From Homarus americanus (taxonomy: Eukaryota > Arthropoda > Malacostraca > Decapoda > Nephropidae): a stretch of 64,000 nucleotides of DNA. Below, one piece after another: positions 25,855 to 37,033 of this stretch. Location: positions 3,798,261 to 3,862,260 of the forward strand of contig NW_024742338.1 of the NCBI RefSeq assembly GCF_018991925.1, given 5' to 3'. The number at the start of each line of letters is the position of its first letter. Within the stretch, counting starts at the first letter, position 1. The translations under genes and the position numbers were made by a program. Below the pieces are notes generated by a model. It did not search any database and had not been told where the DNA came from. It was given only the letters and a program-made list of their open reading frames with translations.

Positions 25855-26065
25855 TACAATATAGTACAGTACAGTATAATACAGTAATGTATAGTACAGT
25901 ATAGTATAGTACAGTACAGTATAGTACAGTACAGTATAGTACTGTATAGTACAGTACTGTACAGTACTGTACAGTACAGTACAGTCCAGTACAGTACAGT
26001 ACAGTACAGTACAGTACAGTATATTACAGTATACATTACATACCGTATAGTATAGTACAGTACCT
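25855..26065. repeat. (ACAGT)n microsatellite
   Basis: About 200 bp of ACAGT, ATAGT and ACTGT pentamers, giving long runs of TACAGTACAG. It is the densest cluster of a motif found dispersed throughout the window. The matching minus-strand open frame (repeated LYCTV) is an artefact of the repeat. Confidence 0.95.
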
Positions 26066-26340
26066 CAGGAACAGCTGGTTGAAGTCTTCATAGAACTTCA
26101 TTACTCATAAATCCTTCCTACAATAAGCTGAGTACAGTATATCAGAGTACATGTAGTGTTAGGATTATTTGATTGATTGATTTATGGAAATTAGGCTCAA
26201 AGCCAAGAACTGGAGCCAATAGGCCAAGTACTGTTAGGAGAAAAGTGAATTGTGGGATAGGTCGAGAAGGAGATAAGCCTCCATTTTACTTTAACAAATT
26301 AATTAATAATTATGTGTGTGTAAGCAATACTTACCACATA

Positions 26341-26455
26341 TATAGACAAAGAGGTACAATATACAGTCAAGTTCACCATGTTCTGTATATAGACAAAGAG
26401 GTACAATATACAGTCAAGTTCACCATGTTCTGTATATAGACAATGAGGTACAGGT
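26341..26455. repeat. 47-bp tandem repeat, about 2.5 copies
   Basis: Copies start at 26341, 26388 and 26435, each with TATAGACAAAGAGGTACAAT. The first two are essentially identical; the third is partial and changed. Confidence 0.9.
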
Positions 26456-26787
26456 ATATGGACAATACTGTACAGGTATACAAAAAGTGATGTACAGTAC
26501 AACAATGTGGCCACAATAAGTGATGCTGCATTATATAACAACACATCAATCTTCACAAACAGAACAGAACAATTTGTGCCAGACCTCAGGTTAGCTTCTA
26601 TACAGTATATAACCTTGGATTTAGAGACAAACAGTAAAGCACATGTGTGAGGCCACAGTCTGGGTACAGTTGGGTCATGTGATGCCAGGACAAGTTGCAA
26701 ATAAGGAAGATCCAGGTACCTTCTTTATCACTTAGTCACTAGTTAAGGATCATCCCTCACCCGTTTGTGTAAAATTGGAACATGAAG

Positions 26788-27020
26788 CTTCCGCTGATGA
26801 TGACTACCATCCTTACAGTTAACTTCTGCAGGTGATGGCTACCATCCCAACAGCTAACTTCTGCAGGTGATGGCTACCATCCCTACAGCTAACTTCTGCA
26901 GGTGATGGCTACCATCCCTACAGCTAACTTCTGCAGGTGATGGCTACCATCCCTACAGCTAACTTCTGCAGGTGATGGCTACCATCCCTACAGCTCACTT
27001 CTGCAGGTGATGGCTGCCAT
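26788..27020. repeat. 35-bp tandem repeat, about 6-7 copies
   Basis: The unit CTTCTGCAGGTGATGGCTAC continues CATCCCTACAGCTAA, repeated at 35-bp spacing from 26823 to about 27015. A degenerate copy precedes it at 26788. Non-coding. Confidence 0.92.
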
Positions 27021-28599
27021 TTTAGAGTTAAGAATGTAATCCATCCTCATGTACTCAGTGAGGATTATAGAGGAACAGTCCTTAGTGTTCCTGACCTGCA
27101 TCTGACAATGGGTGAACCACATCATCAAGGACAAAAATAAGTACATGTAATAAAAAAATGGCTTTGTTATAAACCGTGAAGTGCCGTTGAGGACGCCCAT
27201 GTTGACAGCTGATACAGAGCTGTGACCTTCTGAATACAGTACTGCCAAGTTAAACCTTTTAAGGAAGGTCTTCACTCCCTGCAGTAGTTTGCAACAGGAT
27301 GATCCAGGTGGGTCAGACCTGCATACAACAAACTACCAGACTTACACCACTGACTTAACACAAAAATATTTCATTGGTTATGACTGTTACTTCAGAGATC
27401 CACTACATCCTCACACAATAATAATTCTTGGCTTTTCCACAATAAAGGCCAAGGAATGTACAGTAATACTTTGTTTGTTATCTGACAGAGGGAAGATGGA
27501 GTGGCAAGAAAAGGCCGCCTTATAGTTGTGTGTGATCAAGATTCATTCATCAGTACATTACTGGCATAAATGTTGAAGCTCACTATGGCTGAGTCAACAT
27601 TAAATTATGATTCACCTTTGTATAAGTTTACGTAGTGAAATTGTCATGAGCCGTTTGGGCAGTTGATCTGTTCTTTATTGTGTCCTTCATTGTCCAGTGT
27701 AAATACTGTACAGTATGGGAGAAAACTTTTGTATTGTACCAAGAGAAAACCTGCCATGTTTGGTAGTGAGGGTCACACCCTTCTCACATCTGTCCCAGGC
27801 TGAGGAATGAACCCAGGAAACAGTAATGCACCACTAAAGATATACAACTGATATATGAGAGACAATCGCCAGTGTTTTGGTATAAAAACAGTAAACAATA
27901 TTTTCTTAGTTCTTCTATATTGCTAAAGTGGTCTAGTTGCTGAATATATTGGACATTTTCCTGGAAATATTTGTATTCCAGGTATTAATCACACACATTG
28001 TCAACTCAGTGCTGCCTATCATGGTTAGTACAGTAGTTCTGTGTACAGTACATATAAGACAGATATACTGTAGACAAATGGACAGAAAGATGTAAAGAGA
28101 TAGACTGAGAGATATACCATATTTCCCACCATATAAGACATATTTTTAACCAAACATATGTTTCCACCTTACACCATATTTAACTGCATAGTTATATATA
28201 TATACACCAGGCCAAGCTGTGTTATTGTTATTTTTCAACTTATATTTTTGGTTAGTTACTACAGTACAGTATATGTATTTTTATTCATTTATTTTTTACT
28301 GTTATATGCACCTGCAGTCATTCATACAGAGTGCACAGTACTGGGGATGGTTTCAGGGATTTCAGCCTCTCCCTACCAGGCCAAGATGGGAGCTGCGTTA
28401 TTGTTATTTAACTCGTAGTTTTGGGTAGATATACGTAGTTTTATTCACTTTTTTAGCCGATACATGCACATGCAATCATTCATACTGAGTTAGCAGAAAA
28501 ATAAAACATAAAAGAAAAGAAATGATGATCAAAAGGTCAAAAACAAAGAGAAAAACTTTTATTATGTCTGCAGGAGTCAGCCCACGATCGTGTGAGGGA
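27021..28599. other. Non-coding stretch
   Basis: No credible exon. A tandem motif GCAC(A/C)TGCA.TCATTCATAC recurs at about 28310 and 28465 within a diverged duplication (28215-28340 versus 28380-28490), marked by 'ccaggccaag.tg.gttattgttattt'. Confidence 0.45.
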
Positions 28600-28876
28600 G
28601 AGCGGGAAGCACGCCCATGTCCCGCATCTTTAGTGAAACAATTGTCAAATGGCAATGCAGTATTTTTTCTTTTCTTTTATTTATTATTATAATTTTTATT
28701 AATTCCTCACACTTAAGGAGGAATACATTAGACTGCAGAGGGATAGAGACGCCACACTTATCCACAGATTCTTGAAATTCAATACCGTGGTTGTGTGAAA
28801 TGGTTTGCAGTGTAAACACCGAGAACATCCAGAATCCGCGAATGGAAATCCTTGGTTGACAGGGGTCAACTGTACT
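28600..28876. mobile_element. Tigger-like element end
   Basis: Read on the minus strand the right boundary is TACAGTTGACCCCTGTCAACC, very like the CAGTTGACCC termini of Tigger elements. It is followed by AAGGATTTCCATTCGCGGA. The opposite terminus was not found, so this is a partial or decayed copy with uncertain left limit. Confidence 0.35.
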
Positions 28877-29154
28877 GTACAGGTTATGGAAAACATTGCA
28901 ATATTTCTCATTTAAATATTTGTTCCTTTTATGCAAGTTTGGTTCAGGTGAACTTTCTTGGGACTATGAACCTTTCATGCTATATCAGTAGTTGCCTTTA
29001 ATATGGTGAGAAATACAGTACAGTGGTATAGATAGATAGACTGAAAGTTAGACAGACTGAAAGTTAGACAGAAAATAGATCAAATTCATCATCTTCCACA
29101 TCAAAATCATACAGCCATTTTTCACACTGTGTAGGTTAGCTGCAGTAACTCTTC

Positions 29155-29680
29155 ATGCTGCACCATTTTTTGCCTCTCCTCCTCACCACATTTAGTCTCA
29201 TGCACCACCTAACCCAGCTGGTCTCATCCATTCTCCCCACATGCCTGATCTCAGTCTACTTATACGTAAATCTTTGCCGATACTCTCAATACCCAGCCAT
29301 CCTCTTAGCTATGAGTGGGGATTCTTATCTTTCAGTGTCACAGTACACATCCACCTCACCATTCTCATTTCAGCTCACTCAAGACTGCATAATGCATATG
29401 TCATCCTCTTCAACTGCCCATGCTTTACGGATATATAACACCACACTTCTCACACCAGTTGTATACAGTCTTCCTTTCATGTGATGGGAAAGTCCTCTTG
29501 CTGACAATAAAGACAACAATTCCCTAATATTCCTCCAGCCATTACCTGCAGTCTCCATCCACTCCACTGCACCTCTTGTGTACCCACCTTCCTCACTCAT
29601 TGTACCTCTTGTGTACCCACCTTCCACATACAGGTATTGAAAGACTACCGGTAATAGAAAGATATACAGATACATAAAGA
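29155..29680 (-). pseudogene. Non-LTR retrotransposon fragment (end of reverse-transcriptase domain)
   Basis: The minus-strand frame ending at 29379 contains KGRLYTTGVRSVVLYIRKAW followed by AVEEDDICIMQ. This matches the conserved 'Y.(T/K)xVRSVxLYGSExW' block that follows the RT domain in RTE/Jockey-like elements; the usual Gly-Ser-Glu is replaced here, consistent with decay. Downstream sequence (29155-29375) is further retrotransposon tail in other frames. Dead copy. Confidence 0.6.
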
Positions 29681-29859
29681 TAGACAGTTAGACAAACCTC
29701 GAAAAATTGAGATTTAGAAAGATACAGCATAGAGAAAAACAGACAGACAGAGACATAAAGACATACCTGTAACAGCAGTTTCTCCATGTTCCAGTTGTTA
29801 ATTTCTCAAGGGTTTAGTCATTACTCATCTGTAACAAACAAACAAAAACATTACAATCT

Positions 29860-30055
29860 GACCAATATCATGGACATTTTTAAGCCATGTGCTCTTGATA
29901 TTAGGGGATATTTTGAAGTCAATAGTAAATATTTTTTACTGTACAAAAATACCTGAGTACAATACTGCATTAAATAAAAATTATTGGAATTTTCTGGTGA
30001 AATGGGGGGTCTGGACCCCCACGACTCCCCTGGATATGCCCTTGCAGCTGTGCAT
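29860..30055. repeat. Dispersed repeat, copy 1 (second copy at about 58770-58978)
   Basis: Shares with 58770-58978 the ordered blocks GCCATGTG, ATATTCTGAAG/ATATTTTGAAG, CAATACTGCATTAAA, GGAATTTT and GGACCCC, at similar spacing. Probably an old mobile element; its class is not clear. Confidence 0.55.
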
Positions 30056-30498
30056 CACCAACAGCACAGTACTATGTTGGAAACACCGATTCTTGTCCGT
30101 ATAGCAAAGTTAGTACTAAGATGGGTGACTGCCTGGCCCTATGATCACCACATGCTGCTGGCATAAAGACTCTACTGGAAATAATTATCCCATGGCTTTG
30201 TTTGTCAGCTGTCCTTGGTTAATTTGTCTGAATATTATCTTTAACCTCGTCAATATATGGCTGACAATGACTGTCCACAAAAGGATTTGAAGCAGATTTT
30301 CAACAGTAATAGTTCCAAGTATTTCATGTACTGTACTGGCATTGTCAGGTATAATTTACCAGTTTAACAAAGAGTATCAGATCAGATGTTTCCTGCATCA
30401 AGTGTTCCAATACCCTTATGTTACCTTAGCCGGCCGCTCATCACATATTTTGGAGGCTATAATGCCGGCCACAAATATGAGGGTTGCAGACGGCCCCA

Positions 30499-30807
30499 TT
30501 AATTACCCAAATGAACCCAAATGTAGCCACAATGAAGCCAAATGATGGTCATACAAGCGTAAACGATTAGTATTTGTGTCATAAAGTAATTGGTAAACTT
30601 AATTTAATCTGAGTTAGGTTAGGTTAGGCTAGGTAAATGCAGGCGTTCTATTAACTCAGATTAAATTATGTTTTCCAATTTTTTGTGACTTTGTGACACC
30701 AAATACTAGTCGAGAAGTGATTGGCAGTCCGATTTATTCATGTAGGACCATTATTTGACTTCATTGCGGCTACATTTGGGTACATTTGGGTTCATTTGGG
30801 TAATTAG
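30499..30807. mobile_element. Foldback MITE with TTAGG-like loop
   Basis: The outer arms are complementary: left ATTACCCAAATGAACCCAAATG, right with its reverse CATTTGGGTTCATTTGGGTAAT (written here in shorter blocks: ATTACCCAAATG and CATTTGGGTAAT). Inner blocks AATTTAATCTGAGTTA and TAACTCAGATTAAATT also pair, giving arms of over 120 bp. The loop near 30617-30650 carries GGTTAGGTTAGGCTAGG. Confidence 0.8.
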
Positions 30808-32095
30808 TCGGACCCGTTGCAGACCCTTGGTTTAAACTCTGGCACTCTGCTAGGAGGGTCAAGCCTTGTTCAGTTTTATTATGAACTGACGTGGTTTAAA
30901 TTACCCTCATGGTCAACAGGCTGGGAACCACTGACTTAAACAGAAAGATATATAAAAGGAAGACAGACAAATGACTAACAGCAGCACAGTTACAACAACT
31001 TGTCTTAAGAGTTTGACGAGCACAACAAATTCCTGTATATGCTATGAGAGCTGTTCCTATAGTTTACCTTGCCATAGGTGGTAGTGGTGGTGCTAGTAGT
31101 GCTGGTAACAGCTTTCGTTCCATGCTCCAGTTATTATTTTCATCTGTTATGGAGCAGTTCAATTTCCCCAAGTTTTGTTGAAACATCTCCTGCAACAAAC
31201 AAAATATTATATTTACTATAAAAAAACTTGGGGAGGTTAGGTTAGGTTAGACCCAGACAGCTGCTATTATTATTATCTTAGGTATTATTACACAACTCGT
31301 TTATAGTAATTAGTTATATCCTTATTTAACCTTAAATTATAAAAACATAAACACTTACCCCCTAAAGAACACTGTCACTAGCAAATAACAACAAGGTGTT
31401 GTTACTCAGGTCTAAACTACTTGGCCCAAACTGTTCCTTTTACCTTGGCCAAACTGTTCCTCACAACAACTATAAGGCTCTCTGTATAATACCTGCACAC
31501 ATCTCCCACATATTAATACAATATTACAAAACAATTTACCTCAACTCACAGCCGTTGTTGCTCACCTGTGGCCAGCGGCTGTTTACACCAGCAATTGTTT
31601 TACCTTATATTTATTTTTAAACTATAAAAATGATAAAGTTACTCTATAATATTATTAAATGTCTTAAATTGTGTAAATCTTGTAACTATGTGTTGTTTGT
31701 CAATAAAGCTTTAATAATTTATATAAGGCCTCCCTCAGGGCAAGTTATCTCACATTACTCGAGAAAAGTTATAACTTTCAGCTGATTATTGACGATAATG
31801 AAGTTTTTTAGGTAAATTTGAATTTCCTCCTCCCACTCCGTTAGAAAGTAAAAATTATATTGTTCTAGTGTATTAGTGTGTGTTTACACCGAATATGACC
31901 ACCTTCATCTCCGTCGGAAATTGGCCGGGTTTTTTTTCGATGTTTTTTCGTGGAACTTATTCGAAAAAAATAATGGATAAGCGAATAAAAAAAATACACC
32001 AAAACACACTAGAAAAACAAAAACAAAACCTAACCTAACTGACTCTCGCCATATGATGAAATCACCTATTTCTTACCTAAGATTCTTATACAACG
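30808..32095. other. Non-coding stretch
   Basis: No exon was supported. It includes another short GGTTAGGTTAGGTTAG run at about 31236-31251 and T-rich sequence around 31930. Confidence 0.45.
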
Positions 32096-32099
32096 GCAC

Positions 32100-32543
32100 T
32101 GTAGTGGATTTCTCCCCTACAAACGCTGTTTGTCGCTGAGTAGCCGACCCCACCAATTCCCCAGTGTATGCCTAGTGGTCTAGGTCAACCAGCGCCGCCA
32201 TACATCACGGAGGTCAACTACTAAGCCACGCCTACCCCCCGCTATTTAAGACCTGACCTCGTGGTGATCACTCTCTTTCTACCTACACCAACCAGCCAGC
32301 AATACCTCCTCCTCCGCCTGCCTGGTGGCCCTCGCTCCCGCTGGCGAGCATGGCGACCCACAAGCTGTCCTCCTCTGAGCACCCTCACCAACCAGCTCTC
32401 TCTACATCACGCTTGTAACCATGCTGCCTTCCCAGCACCAAGCTGCATTGTACATCCAATACAACATGTATATAGAGAGCACATTGTGAGTTTCCTTTCT
32501 CCAACCCATCCTAAGTGTGAACCAAACAATCTCTTACCCCACA
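32100..32543 (+). mobile_element. Solo LTR, copy A
   Basis: The 444-bp block begins TGTAGTGGATTTCTCCCC and ends CTTACCCCACA, flanked by GCAC on both sides (32096-32099 and 32544-32547). A TATA-like CTATTTAAGACC at about 32241 and the ATACAACATGTATA region near 32460 fit U3/R/U5 order. It is closely similar to copies at 34475 and 61440. There is no internal region, so this is a solo LTR. The open frame inside is not a host gene. Confidence 0.88.
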
Positions 32544-32846
32544 GCACATACGTTGGTCTTTGCGATATTTACATTCAGTCTTGCACTTATGACACTTTAC
32601 TGAAGTTGGAAGAGCACCATGCAATCAAAAAAACGCTATAGTTTCTTCGTTTTTTTTCCAGAACTGGCAATCAGCTCCATGTAATTCAAGTGACAACCAT
32701 CGCAGACTGCCATGGTCGAACTGAATTTGAATTTCGAAATAAGAGACCCAAAATAAAAATCGAATTTGATTGGGCCAAAAATACCGCGAATTAAACCCAA
32801 AATCAATTTAATTGGTTGCAAAAAAACCGCTTTTGATTGGTCGCAT

Positions 32847-33210
32847 TGTAGTGGATTTCTCCCCTACAAACGCTGTTTGTCGCTGAGTAGCCGACCCCGC
32901 GAATTCCCCAGTGTATGCCTCGTGGTCTGGGTCAACCAGCGCCGCCATACATCACGGAGGTCAACTACTAAGCCACGCCTACTCCCGCTATTTAAGACCT
33001 GACCTCGTGATCTCTCTCTTTTCTACCTACACCAACCAGCCAGCAACACCTCCTCCTCCGCCTGCCTGGCGATCCTCGCTCCCGCCAGCGAGCATGGCGA
33101 CCCACAGGCTGGTCCTCCTCTGAGCATCCTCACCAACCAACTCTCTTCTTCTAGCTACAGCCTCGGCAAGCAACACCACCTCCTCCGCCGCTGCCTGGGG
33201 GCCCTCCTTC
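32847..33210 (+). mobile_element. LTR fragment, copy B (forward, 3' truncated)
   Basis: Starts TGTAGTGGATTTCTCCCC like the other copies and follows them through the TATA-like CTATTTAAGACC and the GCGAGCATGGCGACC block. It then diverges after about 33200 into the gag-like remnant that belongs to the opposite-facing LTR at 33966. No target duplication is found, so the locus is rearranged. Confidence 0.75.
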
Positions 33211-33214
33211 CCTC

Positions 33215-33965
33215 CAGGCGGTGTAGGAGACTTGTTGTCTGCAGGGTTGCATGGCACATGTGAGGCAGAACGGGCGGTGCATGCCTCATGTGGGACATAA
33301 CGGCAGGGCGTGGATGAGCCGGCTGCTAGAAGAGACAACTGTCTAGATACACAATACCTGTGGGAGAAGAGAGGGAGAAAGAGGGTGTGTGGAGGCGATG
33401 AATGTTGTGCTTCCCTCAAGGCAGGTACAGAGTCATCAGATGCACCTGCTGGGGTGTGTGGGCCTGGGTCAGGAGCTGCGTCAGCAGAAGCGGATGAGGG
33501 CTCGTGACAGCAGCTGGGTCCACGACAGAAGCAGGGTGCAGGACAGTGGCAGGGAGTACCTGAGGGAGAAAAGAGGGGTGTGTGGGTCCGCACTCAGGCG
33601 CATTGGCCGTGTCGGGAGCAGGGGCTGCATCAGCAGAAGCGGCAGGGGGCACTGCTGGGCCGGGGGTGGCGTCTGAGGCAGGACGGGTGTGTTGGGGTCG
33701 GTAGGGCATGGTGCTTGGGGCAGGAAGAGGAGCTGGTGTCTGCTTAGAGAAGTAGTGCTGCTCTAGGGTGTCAAACCTGCGGTTTAGAGACAGTAGCTGT
33801 AGAACCGATGAGAGCTGCCTCTGCGTGGGTAAGCCAGTCTTCCATGTTGCTTGAAGACTGGGAGAGTGATCAGTTTCTTCTCCATCCTGTGTGAGTGCGA
33901 ATCTCCGGGAGTCACCATTTGTTTCTCCTCCATCCTGTGTGAGTGGTCACTCCAGGGTCACCATT
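33215..33965 (-). pseudogene. Decayed gag-like leader and coding remnant of the LTR element
   Basis: Reading minus from the LTR at 33966, a primer-binding-site-like TGGTGACCC lies two bases inside the LTR. It is followed by an imperfect duplication of the leader (ACTCACACAGGATGGAG twice). An ATG at 33845-33843 opens a frame that stops after 24 codons, and the Pro/Ala-rich continuation is in another frame. Composition and position fit the start of gag in a Ty3-type element. No nucleocapsid zinc knuckle, protease or polymerase is present; it is broken and non-functional. Confidence 0.55.
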
Positions 33966-34373
33966 TGTGGGGTACGGGTTGTTTGGTTCACACTCAGGAT
34001 GGGATGGAGAAAGGAAACTCACAATGTGCTCTCTGTATACATGTTGTATTAGATGTACAATGCAGCTTGGTGCTGGGAAGTGGCAGCGTGGTTACAAGCG
34101 TGATGTAGAGAGAGCTGGTTGGTGACGGTGTTCAGAGGAGGACAGCTTGTGGGTCGCCATGCTCACCGGCGGGAGCGAGGACCACCAGGCATGCGGAGGA
34201 GGAGGAGGTGTTGCTGGCTGGTTGGTGTAGGTAGAAAAGAGAGAGATCACCACGAGGTCAGGTCTTAAATAGCAGGGGTAGGCGTGGGTTAGTAGTTGAC
34301 CTCCGTGATGTATGGCGGCGCTGGTTGACCCAGAACATGAGGCATACACTGGGGAATTCGCGGAGTCGGCTAC
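33966..34373 (-). mobile_element. LTR, copy C (reverse orientation, 5' end missing)
   Basis: Starts TGTGGGGTACGGG (complement of the LTR 3' end) and runs through the complement of the family sequence to GGAGTCGGCTAC. It then breaks off at 34373 before the terminal ~50 bp that carry TGTAGTGG. It serves as 5' LTR of the minus-strand remnant at 33215-33965. Confidence 0.85.
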
Positions 34374-34474
34374 GCGTAATGATTTATGAAGGAGACACGC
34401 AGTGTGAAAGACGAGGTAGGCGATAATGGCGGAATATTAGTGGAAGAAAATAGATAAAATTTTGGATATGCTAT

Positions 34475-34897
34475 TGTAGTGGATTCCTCCCCGACAAACG
34501 CTTGTCGCTGAGTAGCCGACCCCGCGAATTCCCCAGTGTATGCCTCGTGGTCTAGGTCAACCAGCGCCGCCATACATCACGGAGGTCAACTATTAAGCCA
34601 CGCCTACCTCTACTATATAAGACCTGACCTCGTGGTGACCTGTCTTCTTCTAGCTACAGCCGCAGCAAGCAACACCACCTCCTCCACTCCCGCCGGTGAG
34701 CATGGCGACCCACAAGCCGGTCCTCCTCTGAGCATTCTCACCAACCAGCTCTCTCTACATCACGCTTGTAACCACGCTGCCACTTCCCAGCACCAAGCTG
34801 CATTGTACATCCAATACAATATGTATACAGAGAGCACATTGTGAGTTTCCTTTCTCCATCCCATCCTGAGTGTGAACCAAATAGCCCGTACCCCACA
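34475..34897 (+). mobile_element. Solo LTR, copy D
   Basis: The 423-bp block from TGTAGTGGATTCCTCCCC to CCGTACCCCACA is flanked by CTAT on both sides (34471-34474 and 34898-34901). A TATA-like CTATATAAGACC lies near 34614. A small internal deletion relative to copies A and E accounts for the length. Confidence 0.9.
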
Positions 34898-35457
34898 CTA
34901 TCTCTGTTATTATACATTTGCGACGGTAATGTAATAAATGAAAATGATCCTATAATTAGACATATTATTAGAATATGATAATAGATTAGTGGTAGGAATG
35001 TGTAAATGCAAAAATACTGTTTTTTAACTGTAGATTAATCTAATATGCTATGGAAGCCACACATCCTCAACATTGCTCAAACTGCCTCATTGAAAGTTGG
35101 GAATGTTGTACACTTTGTACAGATGCCGTAGCTACTTCACTCCAGAGCAGTTGCTTCAATTTTTTAAGGCATTCATTCGTCATAACTTAGAGTACTGTTC
35201 TCATTGTAATGATCACGGTCATGCATGTTAATTAACGTAAAATCAAACGATTTATTTTACGCTCAGTAGACCATTAAGCATGTAGCTATGCCATCATGTT
35301 TGAGTCCAACGTCAGAAGCCCTCGTTTTCTTATCGCTTCAGTACGCCTGAGCCCTCCGTTTTCTCTCAATTTCATGTATCTTCAAGACTGTTATTTCTTA
35401 AGAGCTCATACCATGTTCAGAGATTTAAAATTGAGAGAACCCCGTAATATTGTAGTA

Positions 35458-36260
35458 CAGTGGTCCCTCGGTTAACCAGTTACCTTCCATAAGATTCTTA
35501 ACTTCGGTTAACGAGCAATCCCTCGATTAACGAGTTTCTTACGAGCCGACCAGAACACGTTTTCGCTTGCATTTGGCGGTCCACCAGCTGTAGTATTAGT
35601 CCGCCAATACAGTAATCGGTTTCTAGGGCTTAAATTCCTTACCATTTTAGCAAATATCAAGAAGTTTATACTATTCAATAATTTTAAAAGTTTAATATTA
35701 AATTTTTTAGTCATTTTAACAATTATTGAACATAATTGAAGGTAATGAAACTAGTTTTATGCGCGCCATCCAGCCTCTCAACACACCATACAGGCGTCAG
35801 TCTTTGTGTCTTTTCAGTGGAGGTAACATCTTGCTTGAGACTCTCTTCAACTAAATGCTTTTTTTCTGTGTTTGCAAGCCAATTATTGGTCATTTTGAAA
35901 TTTATTTTACATATTGACAATATATAATGCAGTGCAGTGTTGACTTAAAGAAAATAATCTTGAATTACACCAAGAGAACTAAAATTTTATGGGTGAAATG
36001 GCTCCATGGGGTGACTTCTCTTCCACCCCAATGCCTTCTCTTCTCCCTTCTCCTCCATCCCCATTCTAATTCCCATCATCATCATCCAGGAGCCTTCTAC
36101 ATACACACCTCAAAGTAAGTGTACTTTTCTACCTTTTTTGTTGAATTTAGGCAATTTTCGGTGAGCTGGAACCAATTACCCAAAAACCCATTGAAACAAT
36201 GGTTTCGGTTAACGAGCAACCTGCTGGAACGGAGTGTGTACGTTAACCGAGGGACCACTG
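35458..36260. mobile_element. Tigger/pogo-type element, about 800 bp, non-autonomous
   Basis: Terminal inverted repeats CAGTGGTCCCTCGGTTAAC and GTTAACCGAGGGACCACTG are perfect for 19 bp, flanked by TA on both sides (35456-35457 and 36261-36262). Subterminal GGTTAACGAGCAA repeats occur inside both ends. Internal open frames are short with no recognisable transposase, so it is probably a deletion derivative. Confidence 0.85.
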
Positions 36261-36785
36261 TATATTAGATATATCTGATTACTGATGAAACATTAAAGAT
36301 CCTTTGTGAGTGATGTCGAAAGCTTCAACTGTACTTATTGTTAATAAAATTTGTCAAATAAGTGAATGTTGAGTCTGCCAGTAAGAATGACAAAGTACTA
36401 ATATCGCCCTTGGGGGATGCCTGAGTTTCCAATTGCTACTGAAGTTAAATCTTTGTGATGCCCAAACATCAGAGAATCTGATGTTTGTGGTTTAATTATT
36501 GTCAGTTGTCTATTTAAGAAAGCAATTAATCTCCTGGAAGGAATCTGTCAGTCTGCTTATCTCAAAGATCTCAGCGTATTCCCATAGAGTTCCTTATTTG
36601 AAATTCTGCTAATGTGGGAGGAACAGCGTTGTCAGCTTGTGTATTTAATGTCCATTTCACTTTTAACTGGCAAGCTCAACCTCTGATTATATTGTATAAA
36701 TAGATGCAAGAAATTCAGTGTGTGCATGACACCGAGTTTCAAAGCCAAATGTACAGCAATTGATTTCAATGGGAATTATGTTAAT

Positions 36786-37033
36786 ATGCATATTGTCATA
36801 TCTGGCCAACTAGCCCATATATAAATGAGTGCACGAGGAGCGCGACTCTCTCGTCACGCTTCCTCATCGTATCTCCAGCCACAGCGTGGGTGTTAGCTGA
36901 ATACCCAGTAGCTACTAGGGGACCGGAAGTGGCATACCAGCTGGCTGTCTTTAATTCGGCAGCGATTAAATTGGGCGAGTACCGCACCAACATCGTTTTA
37001 GCCAACGGCATCGAGTCTATCCGGCACTACTAG
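36786..37033 (+). other. Unclassified open stretch after a TATA-like box
   Basis: CCATATATAAATG at about 36817 is followed by a frame open through 37033, encoding SRFLIVSPATAWVLAEYPV and ending NGIESIRHY, stop. It has no in-frame ATG start, but its composition is less AT-biased than the surroundings. It could be the R/U5 part of an LTR of another family or an exon remnant. An AATAAA at about 37580 lies downstream. Confidence 0.25.

Noticed and set aside
25848..26036. Minus frame rich in LYCTV repeats
   Set aside because: Translation of the ACAGT microsatellite.
29155..29484. 109-codon plus-strand open frame
   Set aside because: It is the antisense of the retrotransposon polymerase remnant on the minus strand.
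32261..32641. 126-codon plus-strand open frame, and similar 'MYASW' frames at 32911, 34092, 34536 and 61434
   Set aside because: They lie inside LTR copies and recur with each copy; LTR sequence, not host genes.
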